Below are positions 46,736-57,662 of a stretch of DNA of 64,000 nucleotides, in pieces. The stretch is from Aquella oligotrophica. GTDB taxonomy: Bacteria > Pseudomonadota > Gammaproteobacteria > Burkholderiales > UBA11063. The translations under genes were made by a program, and so were the position numbers. Position 1 is the first letter of the stretch, and every line of letters starts with the position of its first letter. Under the pieces are notes generated by a model, which saw only the letters and a program-made list of their open reading frames with translations, ran no database searches and had not been told where the DNA came from. Where the stretch lies: assembly GCF_002892535.1 (NCBI RefSeq), contig NZ_CP024847.1:2418001-2482000 (forward strand), in the 5' to 3' direction.

Positions 46736-46842
46736 AATATTGTTTATCACGGCTAGGACAAGGCGCAAAACGACGACGTGTACATAAAAAAAGTACACGA
46801 GGAGTTTTGCAACACAGTACTAGACTGTGAGCAAACAATATT
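46736..46842. repeat. Long imperfect palindrome, copy 2 (infA-rpmJ spacer)
   Basis: Outer arms AATATTGTTT and AAACAATATT pair perfectly, then CACGG with CTGTG, CTAG with CTAG, GCAAAAC with GTTTTGC, and GTGTAC with GTACAC at the centre. Compared with copy 1 at 22428 the seven-base arm changes on both sides (GCAAGGC/GCCTTGC to GCAAAAC/GTTTTGC), so pairing is conserved. It overlaps the last two bases of infA. Confidence 0.8.
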
Positions 46843-47059
46843 ACTTCGCACGAAAAACAATGCGACCTTTATTTAAATCATACGGCGTCATCTCAACAGT
46901 AACCTTATCCCCTGGCAAGATACGAATATAATTCATCCGCATTTTACCGGAAATATGACACAAAACCGCATGACCATTTTCCAATTTCACTCTAAACATA
47001 GTATTCGGCAAAGCTTCAAGAACTTCACCTTCAAACTGTATTACATCATCTTTTGCCAT
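46841..47059 (-). CDS. infA: Translation initiation factor IF-1
   Basis: The 72-residue OB-fold protein ([36 protein letters not shown]) binds the ribosomal A site during initiation. It lies between secY and rpmJ. Confidence 0.98.
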   Translation of the reverse strand: MAKDDVIQFEGEVLEALPNTMFRVKLENGHAVLCHISGKMRMNYIRILPGDKVTVEMTPYDLNKGRIVFRAK

Positions 47060-47064
47060 AACTA

Positions 47065-48357
47065 TTAAAATCCTTTAAGATTGGCTTTTTTCATCAGACC
47101 TTCATATTGAACAGACATAATCTGTGATTGAACCTGAGTCATAAAATCCATAGTTACAACAACGACAATTAGAAGTGATGTCCCACCAAAATAAAATGGC
47201 ACATGCCATTTTAGAATCAGCAATTCAGGGAACAAACAAATCGCTGCAATATAAACTGCACCACCAAAAGTAAGGCGCAATAAAACTTTTTCTATATATC
47301 TCGCAGTATTTTCACCTGGACGGATACCTGGGATAAATGCACCACTCTTCTTCAAATTATCCGCAGTTTCTTTTGGATTAAATACTAGTGCAGTATAGAA
47401 AAAGCAGAAGAAAATGATTGCAGCAGTGTAGACTACAATATATACAGGCTGCCCTGGATGTAAAGAATCACCTATTGAAGACAGGAAAGATAACTTTCCA
47501 CGCCCTAACCAGCCAAGCAATGTTGCCGGAAACAAAATAATACTTGAAGCAAAAATTGGTGGTATTACCCCAGCCATATTTAACTTCAATGGCAAATGAG
47601 TACTTTGCCCTTGCATAATCTTATTACCAACCTGACGTTTAGCATAGTTTACAGGAATTTTACGTTGTGCACGCTCAACAAAAACTACCACATAAGTAAT
47701 TACTGCAATAATCACAAAAATCATGATCACAGAAAATATTGACATTGACCCTTGCGATGCAAGTGACAAGGTTTTTCCTATTGCACCAGGAATCCCAGAA
47801 ATAATACCCGCAGTAATAATCATTGAAGCACCATTGCCAATTCCGCGCTCAGTGATTTGTTCACCAAGCCACATCAAGAACATAGTACCTGTAACTAAAC
47901 AAATAATTGCGGTTGCAAAAAAATGAAATTGTGAATCAACTACCAAACCTGGTTGTTTATAAAGCATGGTAGCAATACCAAAGCTTTGCACAAATGCAAG
48001 TATTACTGTAGCATAACGAGTATACTGAGTAATTTTTTTGCGACCAGCCTCACCTTCTTTTTTTAACTGAATCAGGTATGGAAATACTTCTGATGATAGT
48101 TGTAGAATAATTGAGGCTGAAATATATGGCATTATTCCTAAGGCAAAAATTGTAAAGCGCGATAGCGCTCCACCTGAAAACATGTTTACCATATCTAGTA
48201 AACCTGTCTGGCTTGATTTGAATAACTTCGCCAACTGAGTTGGGTCAATCCCGGGAACCGGAATATGCGCACCAATCCTGAAAACGATTAAAGCCCCAAT
48301 CAAAAACCAGACACGTTTTTTGAGATCAGCAAACTTATCAACTTTTGCTATCGCCAT
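47065..48357 (-). CDS. secY: Protein translocase subunit SecY
   Basis: The 430-residue channel has ten hydrophobic segments and SecY signatures (the plug region after [51 protein letters not shown]). It forms the inner-membrane Sec pore. It follows rplO, as usual. Confidence 0.98.
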   Translation of the reverse strand: MAIAKVDKFADLKKRVWFLIGALIVFRIGAHIPVPGIDPTQLAKLFKSSQTGLLDMVNMFSGGALSRFTIFALGIMPYISASIILQLSSEVFPYLIQLKKEGEAGRKKITQYTRYATVILAFVQSFGIATMLYKQPGLVVDSQFHFFATAIICLVTGTMFLMWLGEQITERGIGNGASMIITAGIISGIPGAIGKTLSLASQGSMSIFSVIMIFVIIAVITYVVVFVERAQRKIPVNYAKRQVGNKIMQGQSTHLPLKLNMAGVIPPIFASSIILFPATLLGWLGRGKLSFLSSIGDSLHPGQPVYIVVYTAAIIFFCFFYTALVFNPKETADNLKKSGAFIPGIRPGENTARYIEKVLLRLTFGGAVYIAAICLFPELLILKWHVPFYFGGTSLLIVVVVTMDFMTQVQSQIMSVQYEGLMKKANLKGF

Positions 48358-48367
48358 TTTTTATACC

Positions 48368-48793
48368 TTACTCAACCGAACCGCCAGCAGCTATAATAGC
48401 AGCTTTAGCGCTCTCAGTTGCATTGATACCACGTAGGTTAACTGCAACAGCAATAGTACCAGTACCAATAACTTTAATTGTGTCAGCTAATGCTGAAATC
48501 AGACCAGCTTTGATCAAAGCGATACGATCGATATCATTCCCAGCCAAAGCAACCAAATCACCAAGTCTAACCTCAGCTTGTTTGCTCAATGATTTGAAAC
48601 CACGTTTTGGTAAACGACGGTATAAAGGCATCTGACCACCCTCAAATCCTACTTTATGGAATCCACCAGCACGGCTTTTCTGACCTTTGTGACCACGACC
48701 ACATGTTTTACCAAGACCAGAACCCATACCACGACCTACACGCTTAGAAGAATGCTTAGCACCTTCAGCTGGTTTAATACTATTTAAAAACAT
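48368..48793 (-). CDS. rplO: 50S ribosomal protein L15
   Basis: An ATG at 48808 would overlap rpmD. ATG at 48793 ([15 protein letters not shown]) has GAGGGT 8 bases upstream and matches the family start. The 141-residue product has the Gly-rich L15 N-terminus ([21 protein letters not shown]). Confidence 0.96.
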   Translation of the reverse strand: MFLNSIKPAEGAKHSSKRVGRGMGSGLGKTCGRGHKGQKSRAGGFHKVGFEGGQMPLYRRLPKRGFKSLSKQAEVRLGDLVALAGNDIDRIALIKAGLISALADTIKVIGTGTIAVAVNLRGINATESAKAAIIAAGGSVE

Positions 48794-48797
48794 TGTA

Positions 48798-48980
48798 TTA
48801 ACCCTCACATTTTACTAAATAATTAATGCGATTAATCATACCGCGATTTTCTGGAGTATCAATAACTTCAACTGTTTGACCAATTTTACGTAGACCAAGA
48901 CCACGAGCAGAAGCTTTATGGTTCTCAAGACGACCAATCAGACTTTTAATCAAAGTAACTTTAACTGTTTTTTGAGCCAT
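48798..48980 (-). CDS. rpmD: 50S ribosomal protein L30
   Basis: The 60-residue protein ([41 protein letters not shown]) lies between rpsE and rplO. Confidence 0.97.
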   Translation of the reverse strand: MAQKTVKVTLIKSLIGRLENHKASARGLGLRKIGQTVEVIDTPENRGMINRINYLVKCEG

Positions 48981-48984
48981 TTAA

Positions 48985-49479
48985 TTACTCCCCAAGGATT
49001 TCTTCTACTGTCTTACCACGTTTAGCAGCAATTTCAGCAGGAGTAGTAATTGCTTGCAACCCTTTAATAGTTGCACGCACTACGTTATAAGGATTAGTTG
49101 AGCCATGTACTTTAGCGGTGATGTTTTTAACACCGATAGCATCAAACAATGCACGCATTGCACCACCAGCAATAATACCAGTACCTTCTTTAGCAGGCTG
49201 CATATATACAGTAGTTGCACCATGAGTTGCACTTACTGTATGATGAATAGTACCATTTTTTAGGCTAACTTTAACCATGTTTTTATTAGCTTCTTTAACA
49301 GCTTTCTGTACAGCAACAGGAACCTCTTTGGCTTTCCCTTTACCCATACCGATACCGCCATCACCATCACCAACAACTGTTAGTGCAGCAAAGCCCATAA
49401 TCCGACCACCCTTAACCACTTTTGTTACGCGGTTAACGCTAATCAGTTTTTCTATTAAGTGTTCTTTATTTTCAACCAT
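48985..49479 (-). CDS. rpsE: 30S ribosomal protein S5
   Basis: The 164-residue protein has the S5 dsRBD-like half ([20 protein letters not shown]) and the C-terminal domain ([21 protein letters not shown]). Length is normal. Confidence 0.98.
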   Translation of the reverse strand: MVENKEHLIEKLISVNRVTKVVKGGRIMGFAALTVVGDGDGGIGMGKGKAKEVPVAVQKAVKEANKNMVKVSLKNGTIHHTVSATHGATTVYMQPAKEGTGIIAGGAMRALFDAIGVKNITAKVHGSTNPYNVVRATIKGLQAITTPAEIAAKRGKTVEEILGE

Positions 49480-49492
49480 TTATTTACTCCAA

Positions 49493-49846
49493 TTAGAACA
49501 CAAGACCGTTTTCACGAGCTGCATCTGCAACTGCTTTGATACGACCATGATATTTAAACCCGGCACGATCAAAAGCAACTTCTTTAATTCCAGCACTAGT
49601 TGCTTTTTCAGCAATAGCTTTACCGATTAATTTTGCAGCTTCAATGTTACCGCCATTTTTTACTGAGCCAGAAAGAGCTTTTTGTGCAGTTGAAGCAACT
49701 GCAAGCACTTTAGAACCTGTCTCATCAATAATTTGGGCGTAAATATGACAATTTGTTTTATGTACAACAAGACGTTTAACACCTAACTCAGCAATTTTTA
49801 AGCGAGTTTTACGTGCGCGTCTAATACGATTAACTTTATTACTCAT
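49493..49846 (-). CDS. rplR: 50S ribosomal protein L18
   Basis: The 117-residue protein binds 5S rRNA. Key parts are [27 protein letters not shown] and the ending [19 protein letters not shown]. Confidence 0.97.
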   Translation of the reverse strand: MSNKVNRIRRARKTRLKIAELGVKRLVVHKTNCHIYAQIIDETGSKVLAVASTAQKALSGSVKNGGNIEAAKLIGKAIAEKATSAGIKEVAFDRAGFKYHGRIKAVADAARENGLVF

Positions 49847-49866
49847 TCTCAGACTAACCTCTAAAA

Positions 49867-50403
49867 TTATTTCTTCTTAGTCTCTTTTAGGATAACCACT
49901 TCATCCGCATAACGAACGCCTTTACCTTTATAAGGTTCAACCGGACGATAAGAACGGATATCCGCAGCAGCCTGACCAACTAGTTGTTTATCAATTCCCT
50001 TAATCAGAATTTCTGTCTGAGTAGGAGTTTCAACTTTAATTCCGACAGGAGCCTGGAATACAATTGGATGAGAGAAACCAAGGGTTAGATTAAGATTGGC
50101 ACCTTGAGCTTGAGCACGGTAACCAACACCAAGAATTGTAAGTTTTTTCTCAAAACCTTTAGTTACACCAGTAACCATGTTATTCATAACTGCTTTTACA
50201 GTACCAGATAACGCTTTAGCAAACTTAGAATCTTCTTTAGTTGCAAAAACGATATTAGTACCATCTTTGGTAATGGTAACAGTATCGTTAAAAGTGTACT
50301 CAAGACTTCCAAGAGGACCTTTTACCTTAACGTTTGAACCATCAAGAGTTACTTCAACACCAGCAGGAATTGCTAAAGGAGTTTTAGCCATACGTGATAA
50401 CAT
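49867..50403 (-). CDS. rplF: 50S ribosomal protein L6
   Basis: The 178-residue protein starts [18 protein letters not shown] and has the second L6 repeat ending [19 protein letters not shown]. Its ribosome site lies in a run of seven Gs on this strand (plus-strand C tract 50410-50416), a possible slippage site near the start. Confidence 0.97.
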   Translation of the reverse strand: MLSRMAKTPLAIPAGVEVTLDGSNVKVKGPLGSLEYTFNDTVTITKDGTNIVFATKEDSKFAKALSGTVKAVMNNMVTGVTKGFEKKLTILGVGYRAQAQGANLNLTLGFSHPIVFQAPVGIKVETPTQTEILIKGIDKQLVGQAAADIRSYRPVEPYKGKGVRYADEVVILKETKKK

Positions 50404-50418
50404 TACGAGCCCCCCCTA

Positions 50419-50808
50419 TTAAGCAACTAGACATAAAACTTCGCCACCAACTTTAAGTGAACGAGCTTTACGATCAGTAATAACACCACGTGAAGTTGAC
50501 ACAATAGCCACGCCCAAACCGTTCATAACAGTAGGCAATTCTTCACAACCACGATAAATACGTAAACCAGGACGTGATACACGTTCGATTCTTTCAATTA
50601 CCGGACGACCAGCATAGTAGCGTAGAGTAATTATTAATTCAGGTTTTACAGTACCATCAATTTTAAAATCATCAATATAACCTTCTTCTTTCAAAACCTT
50701 AGCGATAGACACTTTGATTTTTGATGAAGGCATTGTAACAACTTCTTTATTCGCAGCCTGAGCATTACGAATACGAGTCAACATATCAGCAATAGTATCT
50801 TGCATCAT
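50419..50808 (-). CDS. rpsH: 30S ribosomal protein S8
   Basis: The 129-residue protein has [20 protein letters not shown] and the ending [23 protein letters not shown]. The second Met (50805) is an equally possible start. S8 represses the spc operon in E. coli. Confidence 0.97.
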   Translation of the reverse strand: MMQDTIADMLTRIRNAQAANKEVVTMPSSKIKVSIAKVLKEEGYIDDFKIDGTVKPELIITLRYYAGRPVIERIERVSRPGLRIYRGCEELPTVMNGLGVAIVSTSRGVITDRKARSLKVGGEVLCLVA

Positions 50809-50823
50809 TTCTAATACCCTCCC

Positions 50824-51129
50824 TTACCAGCTAGCTTTAACAACACCAGGAATATCACCTTTAAGTGATAACTCGCGTAGTTTGTTACGGGCAATACCAA
50901 ATTTACGGAACGTACCTCTTGGGCGACCTGTCAACGCACAACGATTACGTTTGCGGATAGGCGCAGCATTGCGAGGTAATTTTTGTAGCGCAAGTCTGGC
51001 TTCAAATTTTTCTTCATCTGATTTTGATGAATCTTCAATAATAGCGAATAAAGCATCACGTTTAGCACTATATTTCTGTACTAACTTAGCACGCTTTTTT
51101 TCTCTTTCGATTAAGGCCAATCTAGTCAT
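50824..51129 (-). CDS. rpsN: 30S ribosomal protein S14
   Basis: The 101-residue protein is the long zinc-free form ([20 protein letters not shown], ending [11 protein letters not shown]) without the CxxC pairs. Confidence 0.97.
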   Translation of the reverse strand: MTRLALIEREKKRAKLVQKYSAKRDALFAIIEDSSKSDEEKFEARLALQKLPRNAAPIRKRNRCALTGRPRGTFRKFGIARNKLRELSLKGDIPGVVKASW

Positions 51130-51138
51130 AATATATCC

Positions 51139-51675
51139 TTATTTGATTGGAAAGCTAAATGCTTTAAGTAAAGCACGCGCTTCTTCAGCATTTTTAGCAC
51201 TAGTTGTAATGGTAATATTCATACCGCGTAGTGAATCGATTTTATCGTATTCGATTTCCGGGAATATGATTTGCTCTTTAATCCCGAAGTTATAATTACC
51301 GAATTTATCAAACGCCTTACCATTTAAACCACGGAAGTCACGGATACGTGGAATTGCAATACTGATCAAACGATCAAAGAACTCATACATTCTTTCTTTA
51401 CGCAATGTAACCATGCAACCAACCGGATAACCTTCACGAATTTTGAAACCTGCAATTGATTTACGCGCTTTAGTAACCACAGGTTTTTGACCTGCAATTT
51501 TAGTTAAATCAGACAAAGCAAATTCCATTACTTTTTTGTCAGCAACAGCTTCACCCAAACCGATATTAAGAGTAATCTTCTCAATACGTGGCACTTCCAT
51601 TACTGAATCATAGTTGAATTGCTTCATCAATTCAGGAACAACTTTGGTAGTATAAAACTCTTTTAATCTTGCCAT
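51139..51675 (-). CDS. rplE: 50S ribosomal protein L5
   Basis: The 178-residue 5S-binding protein has [35 protein letters not shown] and [20 protein letters not shown]. Confidence 0.98.
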   Translation of the reverse strand: MARLKEFYTTKVVPELMKQFNYDSVMEVPRIEKITLNIGLGEAVADKKVMEFALSDLTKIAGQKPVVTKARKSIAGFKIREGYPVGCMVTLRKERMYEFFDRLISIAIPRIRDFRGLNGKAFDKFGNYNFGIKEQIIFPEIEYDKIDSLRGMNITITTSAKNAEEARALLKAFSFPIK

Positions 51676-51687
51676 TTTCTACCTCTA

Positions 51688-52002
51688 TTAACCTATCACT
51701 TTACCGTTAGACTTGAATACACGAACTTTTTTATCGCCCTCAACTTTGAAACCAACGCGATCAGCTTTTTTAGTTTCAGAGTTATAGATAGCAACATTCG
51801 AGATATCAACCGGCATTGTTTTATCTACTATTCCGCCTTGAACACCCTTCATTGGGTTAGGACGAACATGTTTTTTTGCAACGTTAACGCCTTCAACGAT
51901 AACTTTGCTACCATCTTCAACAACTTGTTGAACCTGAGCAATTTTACCCTTGTCTTTACCAGCAATAACGATGACTTCATCACCTTTACGAATTTTTTTC
52001 AT
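51688..52002 (-). CDS. rplX: 50S ribosomal protein L24
   Basis: The 104-residue KOW-type protein starts [20 protein letters not shown] and has [15 protein letters not shown]. It lies between rplN and rplE. Confidence 0.97.
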   Translation of the reverse strand: MKKIRKGDEVIVIAGKDKGKIAQVQQVVEDGSKVIVEGVNVAKKHVRPNPMKGVQGGIVDKTMPVDISNVAIYNSETKKADRVGFKVEGDKKVRVFKSNGKVIG

Positions 52003-52013
52003 TATTGTTGCCT

Positions 52014-52382
52014 TTAAATTACTTCTGGAGCTAATGAAACGATTTTCATAAACCGTTCTGTACGCAGTTCGCGAGTTACCGGACCAAAAATACGAGTACC
52101 AATTGGCTCAAGTTTTGCATTAAGCAATACCGCAGCATTACCATCAAACTTGACCAATGAACCATCCGGACGACGTACACCTTTAGCTGTACGCACAACA
52201 ACCGCGTTATAAACATCACCTTTTTTCACACGACCACGTGGAGCAGCATCTTTGATTGATACCTTAATGATATCACCAACGCTTGCATAGCGACGCTTTG
52301 AACCGCCTAACACTTTAATACACATAACAGAACGTGCACCAGTATTATCAGCAACATCCAATCTTGTTTGCATTTGAATCAT
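52014..52382 (-). CDS. rplN: 50S ribosomal protein L14
   Basis: The 122-residue protein ([35 protein letters not shown]) is now the first gene of its operon. Normally it follows rpsQ in one transcript, but here rpsQ is 7.4 kb away behind the Kdp locus. Confidence 0.98.
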   Translation of the reverse strand: MIQMQTRLDVADNTGARSVMCIKVLGGSKRRYASVGDIIKVSIKDAAPRGRVKKGDVYNAVVVRTAKGVRRPDGSLVKFDGNAAVLLNAKLEPIGTRIFGPVTRELRTERFMKIVSLAPEVI

Positions 52383-52473
52383 TTGATTTACCTTTCCAAC
52401 TTAACACGTTACGCAAACGGCCAGTATTGGGTCCGATAGAACCGGACTACTAGACATCATAAGTAAGGCGAGC

Positions 52474-52503
52474 ATTTTAACATAAGTCAACTGCGATTTG
52501 CAA
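52474..52503 (-). promoter_or_regulatory. Putative new promoter of the rplN-rplQ operon
   Basis: On the minus strand TTGCAA (52503-52498), an 18-base spacer and TAAAAT (52479-52474) lie about 92 bases upstream of rplN. A promoter is needed here because the upstream ribosomal genes end at a terminator. Confidence 0.55.
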
Positions 52504-52891
52504 CAACTATTCATTATTTAATTTTGATTGGGTTTCATATACTTACAAGTGATTGAAGTATTATAATTATAATTTCTTAAATAACTGTTATTAATATTTT
52601 TGACTTTTTATTTTATTTGGTGCTACAATTTGAGTCCGTTTATTTACAGGAGTATGCTATTTACTAGCATCAATAAAATGAAATTTAAAATTTTACAACA
52701 GTGTGTTTCTACGCTTCACAATAATTCTCCCTTCATTATCAAATTCAATCATAAAAAGATCCCATAGCTAAACAAATTATAAATAAAATAATTTAATACA
52801 TTCTGCCATTCATCAATGGATTATGGCATTATATTGTATTGTTATTCATTTTAACCAAATACAAATCACCTACAATTAATTGCCTCAATGT
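52504..52891. other. Intergenic spacer between rplN and kdpB
   Basis: About 390 very AT-rich bases upstream of two divergent operons. I see a small dyad, ATGCTA/TAGCAT around 52655-52671, and an ORF of about 37 codons that starts inside it but is badly spaced from its AGGAG. No gene is supported. Confidence 0.45.
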
Positions 52892-52953
52892 CCTTTAGCA
52901 GTAAGTTTAAAATTACGTAAGGATCTAGGGTAATTAGTTACGTAGGCTAAGGG
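52892..52953 (+). promoter_or_regulatory. Nested-stem RNA leader upstream of kdpB
   Basis: CCTTTAGC (52892-52899) pairs with GCTAAGGG (52946-52953), one G-U included. Inside it TACGTAA (52914-52920) pairs with TTACGTA (52938-52944). The two nested stems end 45 bases before the kdpB start codon. They could be a structured leader sensing potassium state, but they match no riboswitch I can name. Confidence 0.4.
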
Positions 52954-52998
52954 ATAAACTAATATTTATTATTCAACATTTAATAGATGTAAACTAAC

Positions 52999-55062
52999 AT
53001 GAAGAAAACTAAATCTAATTTATTTAACAAGCATCTGGTTATCGAAGCATTAATAATCAGTTTTAAAAAACTAAACCCAACTACTCAGGCTCAAAATCCG
53101 GTTATGTTCGTGGTTTATATTGGCAGCATTCTAACTACTTTCTTATCTATATATGCAATAACTGGTCATGATGCTGGAGGTTCACCATCATTTATTATTG
53201 GGATTACCATCTGGCTATGGATAACCTTATTATTTGCGAATTTTGCAGAAGGGATTGCAGAAGGTCGCTCAAAAGCACAAGCCGATAGCTTAAAAGTTGC
53301 CAAACAGGATGTTCCCGCCAAAAAAGTTGCTGACCGAAGCTATCCAGCCAAAAATATTACAACCGTTTCAAGTAGCACCCTTCGCAAAGGTGATATTGTT
53401 CTAATTGAAGCCGGGGACAATATTCCCTGTGATGGAGAAATATTAAACGGTTGCGCATCGGTAGATGAAAGCGCAATTACAGGTGAATCAGCTCCAGTAA
53501 TTCGAGAAGCTGGTGGTGATTTTTGTTCGGTCACAGGCGGGACCAGAGTCTTATCAGACTGGATAATAGTTGAAATTACAGTTAATCCAGGTGAATCATT
53601 TCTTGACCGGATGATTGGAATGGTTGAAAGTGCCAAAAGAAAAAAAACACCCAATGAGATTGCCCTATCTATATTATTAACTGCTTTGACAATAATATTC
53701 TTACTGGTTGTTGTTACATTATTACCAATGTCAATCTACAGTGTAAATGCCAATCACTCTGGTACTCCTATTAGCATCACGATTCTGGTGGCATTATTGG
53801 TATGCCTTATCCCAACTACAATCGGAGGCTTATTATCTGCAATTGGAATAGCTGGCATGGGACGAATGATGACTGCAAATGTAATTGCAACATCAGGACG
53901 AGCAATTGAAGCCGCAGGAGATGTTGATGTACTACTTCTAGATAAAACTGGCACGATTACATATGGTAACCGTCAGGCAAGTATGTTTTATCCAATCGAT
54001 GGAATTTCAAGTCAAGATCTAGCTGAAGCTTCAATGATCTCATCTCTGGTAGACGAAACACCAGAAGGTAAAAGTATAGTTGCCCTCGCAAAAAATAAAT
54101 ACAACATTCCACCGTCAGAAGTAAATGAAACCAATGCTGAATTTATTCCATTCACGGCACAAACTAGAATGTCGGGAGTAAATTATCAAAATATTGAAAT
54201 TCGCAAAGGTGCAGTAGATGCCATTCAAAAATGGATAGCAAGTAATGGTCAGAGTTATCCAGCACAAACCCAAGAAATTGTTAATATGGTTGCATCCCGT
54301 GGCTCTACACCATTAGTTGTTGCTAGAAATCATATTGTCCTAGGCGTTATTGAGTTAAAAGATGTAGTCAAGGAAGGCATTAAGGAACGTTTCATGGAGT
54401 TGCGTGAGATGGGAATTAAAACTGTCATGATAACCGGAGATAACCGTTTAACTGCTGCTGCTATAGCGGCAGAAGCAGGCGTTGATGATTTTCTTGCTGA
54501 GGCAACACCAGAAAACAAACTAGCAATGATACGTGAATACCAGCAAAAAGGTCATTTAGTAGCAATGACTGGTGATGGAACTAATGATGCTCCAGCACTT
54601 GCACAAGCGGATGTTGCCGTTGCAATGAATAGTGGTACTCAGGCAGCTAAAGAAGCTGCCAATATGGTTGATCTAGATTCATCACCCACGAAGCTAATCC
54701 AGATTGTTGAAATTGGAAAACAAATGCTTATGACCAGAGGTTCACTAACCACCTTTAGCATAGCCAATGATATTGCCAAGTATTTTGCAATTATACCAGC
54801 AACATTTGCAAGTACCTATCCGGTATTGAACAAGCTTAATATTATGTATCTGGCAACCCCAGCATCTGCAATTATGTCAGCAATCATATTCAATGCCTTA
54901 ATCATTGTATTTCTGATTCCGCTAGCACTAAAAGGCGTTAAATTTCGTCCAATGTCAGCAAGTAAACTATTACGAAGAAACTTCTTCATTTATGGTCTTG
55001 GTGGCGTGATAGTTCCATTTATAGGAATAAAATTAATTGATGTTCTGTTACAACTAATCTAA
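52999..55062 (+). CDS. kdpB: Potassium-transporting ATPase, catalytic subunit KdpB
   Basis: The 687-residue P-type ATPase has the phosphorylation motif DKTGTIT near residue 315, the actuator loop TGESAPV near 162, and the hinge [20 protein letters not shown] near 522. It energises K+ uptake through KdpA at low potassium. It is the first gene of the operon here, whereas kdpF-kdpA usually come first. The ribosome site is weak (GATGTAAACTAAC before ATG). Confidence 0.97.
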   Translation: MKKTKSNLFNKHLVIEALIISFKKLNPTTQAQNPVMFVVYIGSILTTFLSIYAITGHDAGGSPSFIIGITIWLWITLLFANFAEGIAEGRSKAQADSLKVAKQDVPAKKVADRSYPAKNITTVSSSTLRKGDIVLIEAGDNIPCDGEILNGCASVDESAITGESAPVIREAGGDFCSVTGGTRVLSDWIIVEITVNPGESFLDRMIGMVESAKRKKTPNEIALSILLTALTIIFLLVVVTLLPMSIYSVNANHSGTPISITILVALLVCLIPTTIGGLLSAIGIAGMGRMMTANVIATSGRAIEAAGDVDVLLLDKTGTITYGNRQASMFYPIDGISSQDLAEASMISSLVDETPEGKSIVALAKNKYNIPPSEVNETNAEFIPFTAQTRMSGVNYQNIEIRKGAVDAIQKWIASNGQSYPAQTQEIVNMVASRGSTPLVVARNHIVLGVIELKDVVKEGIKERFMELREMGIKTVMITGDNRLTAAAIAAEAGVDDFLAEATPENKLAMIREYQQKGHLVAMTGDGTNDAPALAQADVAVAMNSGTQAAKEAANMVDLDSSPTKLIQIVEIGKQMLMTRGSLTTFSIANDIAKYFAIIPATFASTYPVLNKLNIMYLATPASAIMSAIIFNALIIVFLIPLALKGVKFRPMSASKLLRRNFFIYGLGGVIVPFIGIKLIDVLLQLI

Positions 55063-55175
55063 ACTAGCTTTGATTGACCGTAAAAATTGCATTTAAACAT
55101 AGCATTAGATAAAACGTTATAAAATTTATTTTGAGTAACTATTAAACTCAAATCTGAAAGGTAAAATAATATATC

Positions 55176-55745
55176 ATGAAATATATTTATCAATCCATTA
55201 TCTCACTAATAATACTCAGTATTATTGTTGGAATAATATATCCGGGTATCATTTATATCGTAGGACAAACAGCATTTCCATTTCAGGCAAATGGAAGTAT
55301 TATTTATGATAAAGATAATAAACCAATGGGCTCACTGCTGATTGGGCAACAATTTACTCTAGAAAAATATTTCTGGTCACGCCCTTCTGCTACTACCAAT
55401 TATCCATATAATGCTTTAGCGTCTGGTGGTTCAAATCTGGGACCACTAAACCCACAACTGGAAAGCAATGTCGCACAATATGCTGCGGCACTAAAAGCCT
55501 CAGCAGACAATGCTGTACCAGTTGACTTAGTAACAGCATCTGGTAGCGGACTTGATCCAGAAATAAGTCTTGCTGCCGCATATTATCAAATACCTAGAGT
55601 AGCACAAGCACGCCATATGGCGATAGATACTGTAAAAGCTTTAATTAATCAAAATACACAATACCCTATTTTGGGCTTTCTAGGCGAAACTCGGGTAAAT
55701 GTTTTACGCCTGAATATTGCATTAGATCACTATAAAGGAAATTAA
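55176..55745 (+). CDS. kdpC: Potassium-transporting ATPase subunit KdpC
   Basis: The 189-residue product has one N-terminal membrane segment and the KdpC core (LIGQQFTLEKYFWSRPSATT, ASGSGLDPEISLAAAYYQIPRVA, NVLRLNIALD). It stabilises the KdpAB complex. It follows kdpB by 113 bases. Confidence 0.96.
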   Translation: MKYIYQSIISLIILSIIVGIIYPGIIYIVGQTAFPFQANGSIIYDKDNKPMGSLLIGQQFTLEKYFWSRPSATTNYPYNALASGGSNLGPLNPQLESNVAQYAAALKASADNAVPVDLVTASGSGLDPEISLAAAYYQIPRVAQARHMAIDTVKALINQNTQYPILGFLGETRVNVLRLNIALDHYKGN

Positions 55746-55747
55746 TC

Positions 55748-55837
55748 ATGGAGTTTTTATATATTATTAGTTGTATCATAGCATTATTGCTATTTGTATA
55801 CCTATTTGTTGCGTTATTTAATCCCGAAAAATTTTAA
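55748..55837 (+). CDS. kdpF: Potassium-transporting ATPase subunit KdpF
   Basis: A 29-residue single-span peptide (MEFLYIISCIIALLLFVYLF, then VALFNPEKF). The size, the one hydrophobic helix and the ending NPEKF are typical of KdpF. It starts two bases after the kdpC stop and precedes kdpA. Confidence 0.9.
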   Translation: MEFLYIISCIIALLLFVYLFVALFNPEKF

Positions 55838-55849
55838 TTGAGAATCATT

Positions 55850-57597
55850 ATGAATATGGCATATCTTAATTTGTCTATCTATTTTGTTTTACTAACGGTA
55901 TTGGCAATACCGCTTGGTAAATATATTGCATTAGTTTTTGAAAATAAAATCACCTTTCTTGGCTTTATTGAAAAACCCATTTACATGCTTTTGAAAATAT
56001 CCAATAGTGAAGAACAAAATTGGAAACAGTATACACTAAGCTTGATGTTCTTTAATATCATGGGTGCAATATTCTTGTGTATATTATTTACCGCACAAAA
56101 AAACCTTCCATTAAACCCAGAGCACTTTGATAAATTAAGCTGGGATCTAGCATTTAATACTGCTATTAGTTTTATTGCCAACACAAATTGGCAATCCTAT
56201 GCGGGTGAAACTACAATGAGCTATTTCACACAAATGTTTGGGCTTGCAGTACAAAATTTTCTCTCGGCGGCAACAGGTATGGCAGTACTATTAGTATTAA
56301 TTCGAGGGTTTAGTAGGGCTAGCATAAAAACCATCGGTAACTTCTGGATTGATATAACCAAATCTACCCTATACATATTACTGCCTCTTTCGATTATTGT
56401 TGCAATTATTCTGGTACAGCAGGGAGTACCTCAAAGTTTCAATAACTATGCAGTTAGTAATGTTCTTGACCCTCAGACAGTAACGCAGGTAATTGATGGT
56501 AAAAATCATACCGATATTATAAAAACTCAGACATTACCACTTGGTCCAATAGCATCACAAGAAGCAATTAAGATGCTTGGCACCAATGGAGGCGGGTATT
56601 TTAATGCCAATTCTTCGCATCCATACGAAAATCCTACTGCGATAAGTAATTTTATTGAAATGCTATCAATACTATTGATTCCTGCTGCACTATGCTTTAT
56701 GTTTGGCGAAATGGTGAAAGATCGCAAGCAAGGCTATTCCCTATACTTAGCAATGAGTATTATTTTTATTCTGTCCACAATTGCAATATTATGTTTTGAA
56801 GCACGTGGCAATCCTGTATTCAATCAATTTCATGTTGACCAATTACATAGCGTGTTACAAAGTGGCGGCAATATGGAAGGCAAGGAAACACGTTTTGGTA
56901 TCATTGGTTCTGGAATTTTTGCAGCAGTAACTACAGCCGCATCGTGCGGAGCAATAAATGCAGCGCATGATTCCTTATTACCAATGGGGGGATTTATTCC
57001 ACTATTCCTGATGCAATTATCCGAAGTCATTTATGGCGGCGTAGGGAGTGGGCTTTATGGGATGTTAATATTTGCCATATTAGCAGTGTTTATTTGTGGG
57101 CTAATGATTGGGCGCACCCCGGAATATCTGGGTAAGAAGATCGAGAGTTTCGAAATGAAAATGACGGCACTCATAATATTACTAGTTCCACTGATAGTTC
57201 TGCTCGGTACAGCAATATCCCTACTTATTACCCGGGATTAGCCGGGATTAGCAACCCATCAGCACATGGTTTATCTGAAGTGCTTTATGCCTTCACTTCC
57301 GCAGCTAATAATAATGGTAGTGCGTTTGCCGGATTAAATGCAAACACGGTCTATTATAACCTAATGCTAGGTATTGCAATATTTGCTGGACGCTTTGGCG
57401 TGATTATTCCAATATTAGCTATCGCTGGGAGCCTAGCGAATAAGAAGAAGCTCCCTATAAGCGCAGGTACTATGCCAACTACAGGATTATTATTTATAAC
57501 AATACTGATTGGGGTCATCATTATAGTTGGAGTTCTAACGTATATTCCAGCATTAGCACTAGGTCCAATAGTGGAACATCTTCAGCTATATAAATAA
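55850..57597 (+). pseudogene. kdpA: Potassium-transporting ATPase subunit KdpA, frameshifted
   Basis: The first frame runs from 55850 to the stop at 57239-57241, and the C-terminal part continues in another frame to 57597 ([21 protein letters not shown] onward). Selectivity-filter regions are present in both parts ([29 protein letters not shown]). Adding one C to the CCC at 57231-57233 restores a continuous reading, [11 protein letters not shown], with exactly the spacing found in E. coli KdpA from GTA to NP. The repaired protein is 582 residues, close to the usual 555-600. The break is thus a one-base deletion, a slippage site or a base-call error. An alternative TTG start lies at 55838. Confidence 0.9.
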
Positions 57598-57606
57598 CTC
57601 CGTAAT

Positions 57607-57637
57607 AAAAAAACACTAGCTTGCTAGTGTTTTTTTA
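57607..57637. terminator. Bidirectional terminator between kdpA and kdpD
   Basis: AACACTAG and CTAGTGTT form a stem around CTTG with A-runs before and T-runs after, so it can end both convergent genes. Confidence 0.9.
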
Positions 57638-57662
57638 TTACCCTTCAAAACTTCCTCAATAA

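Noticed and set aside
52655-52768. ORF of about 37 codons upstream of kdpB
   Set aside because: Its AGGAG is only one base from the ATG, and the start lies in a small dyad; not supported as a gene.
57229-57250. Tandem CCGGGATTAG as the cause of the kdpA frameshift
   Set aside because: Removing one copy does not restore the frame, and both copies are needed for normal KdpA spacing; a missing single base explains the data better.
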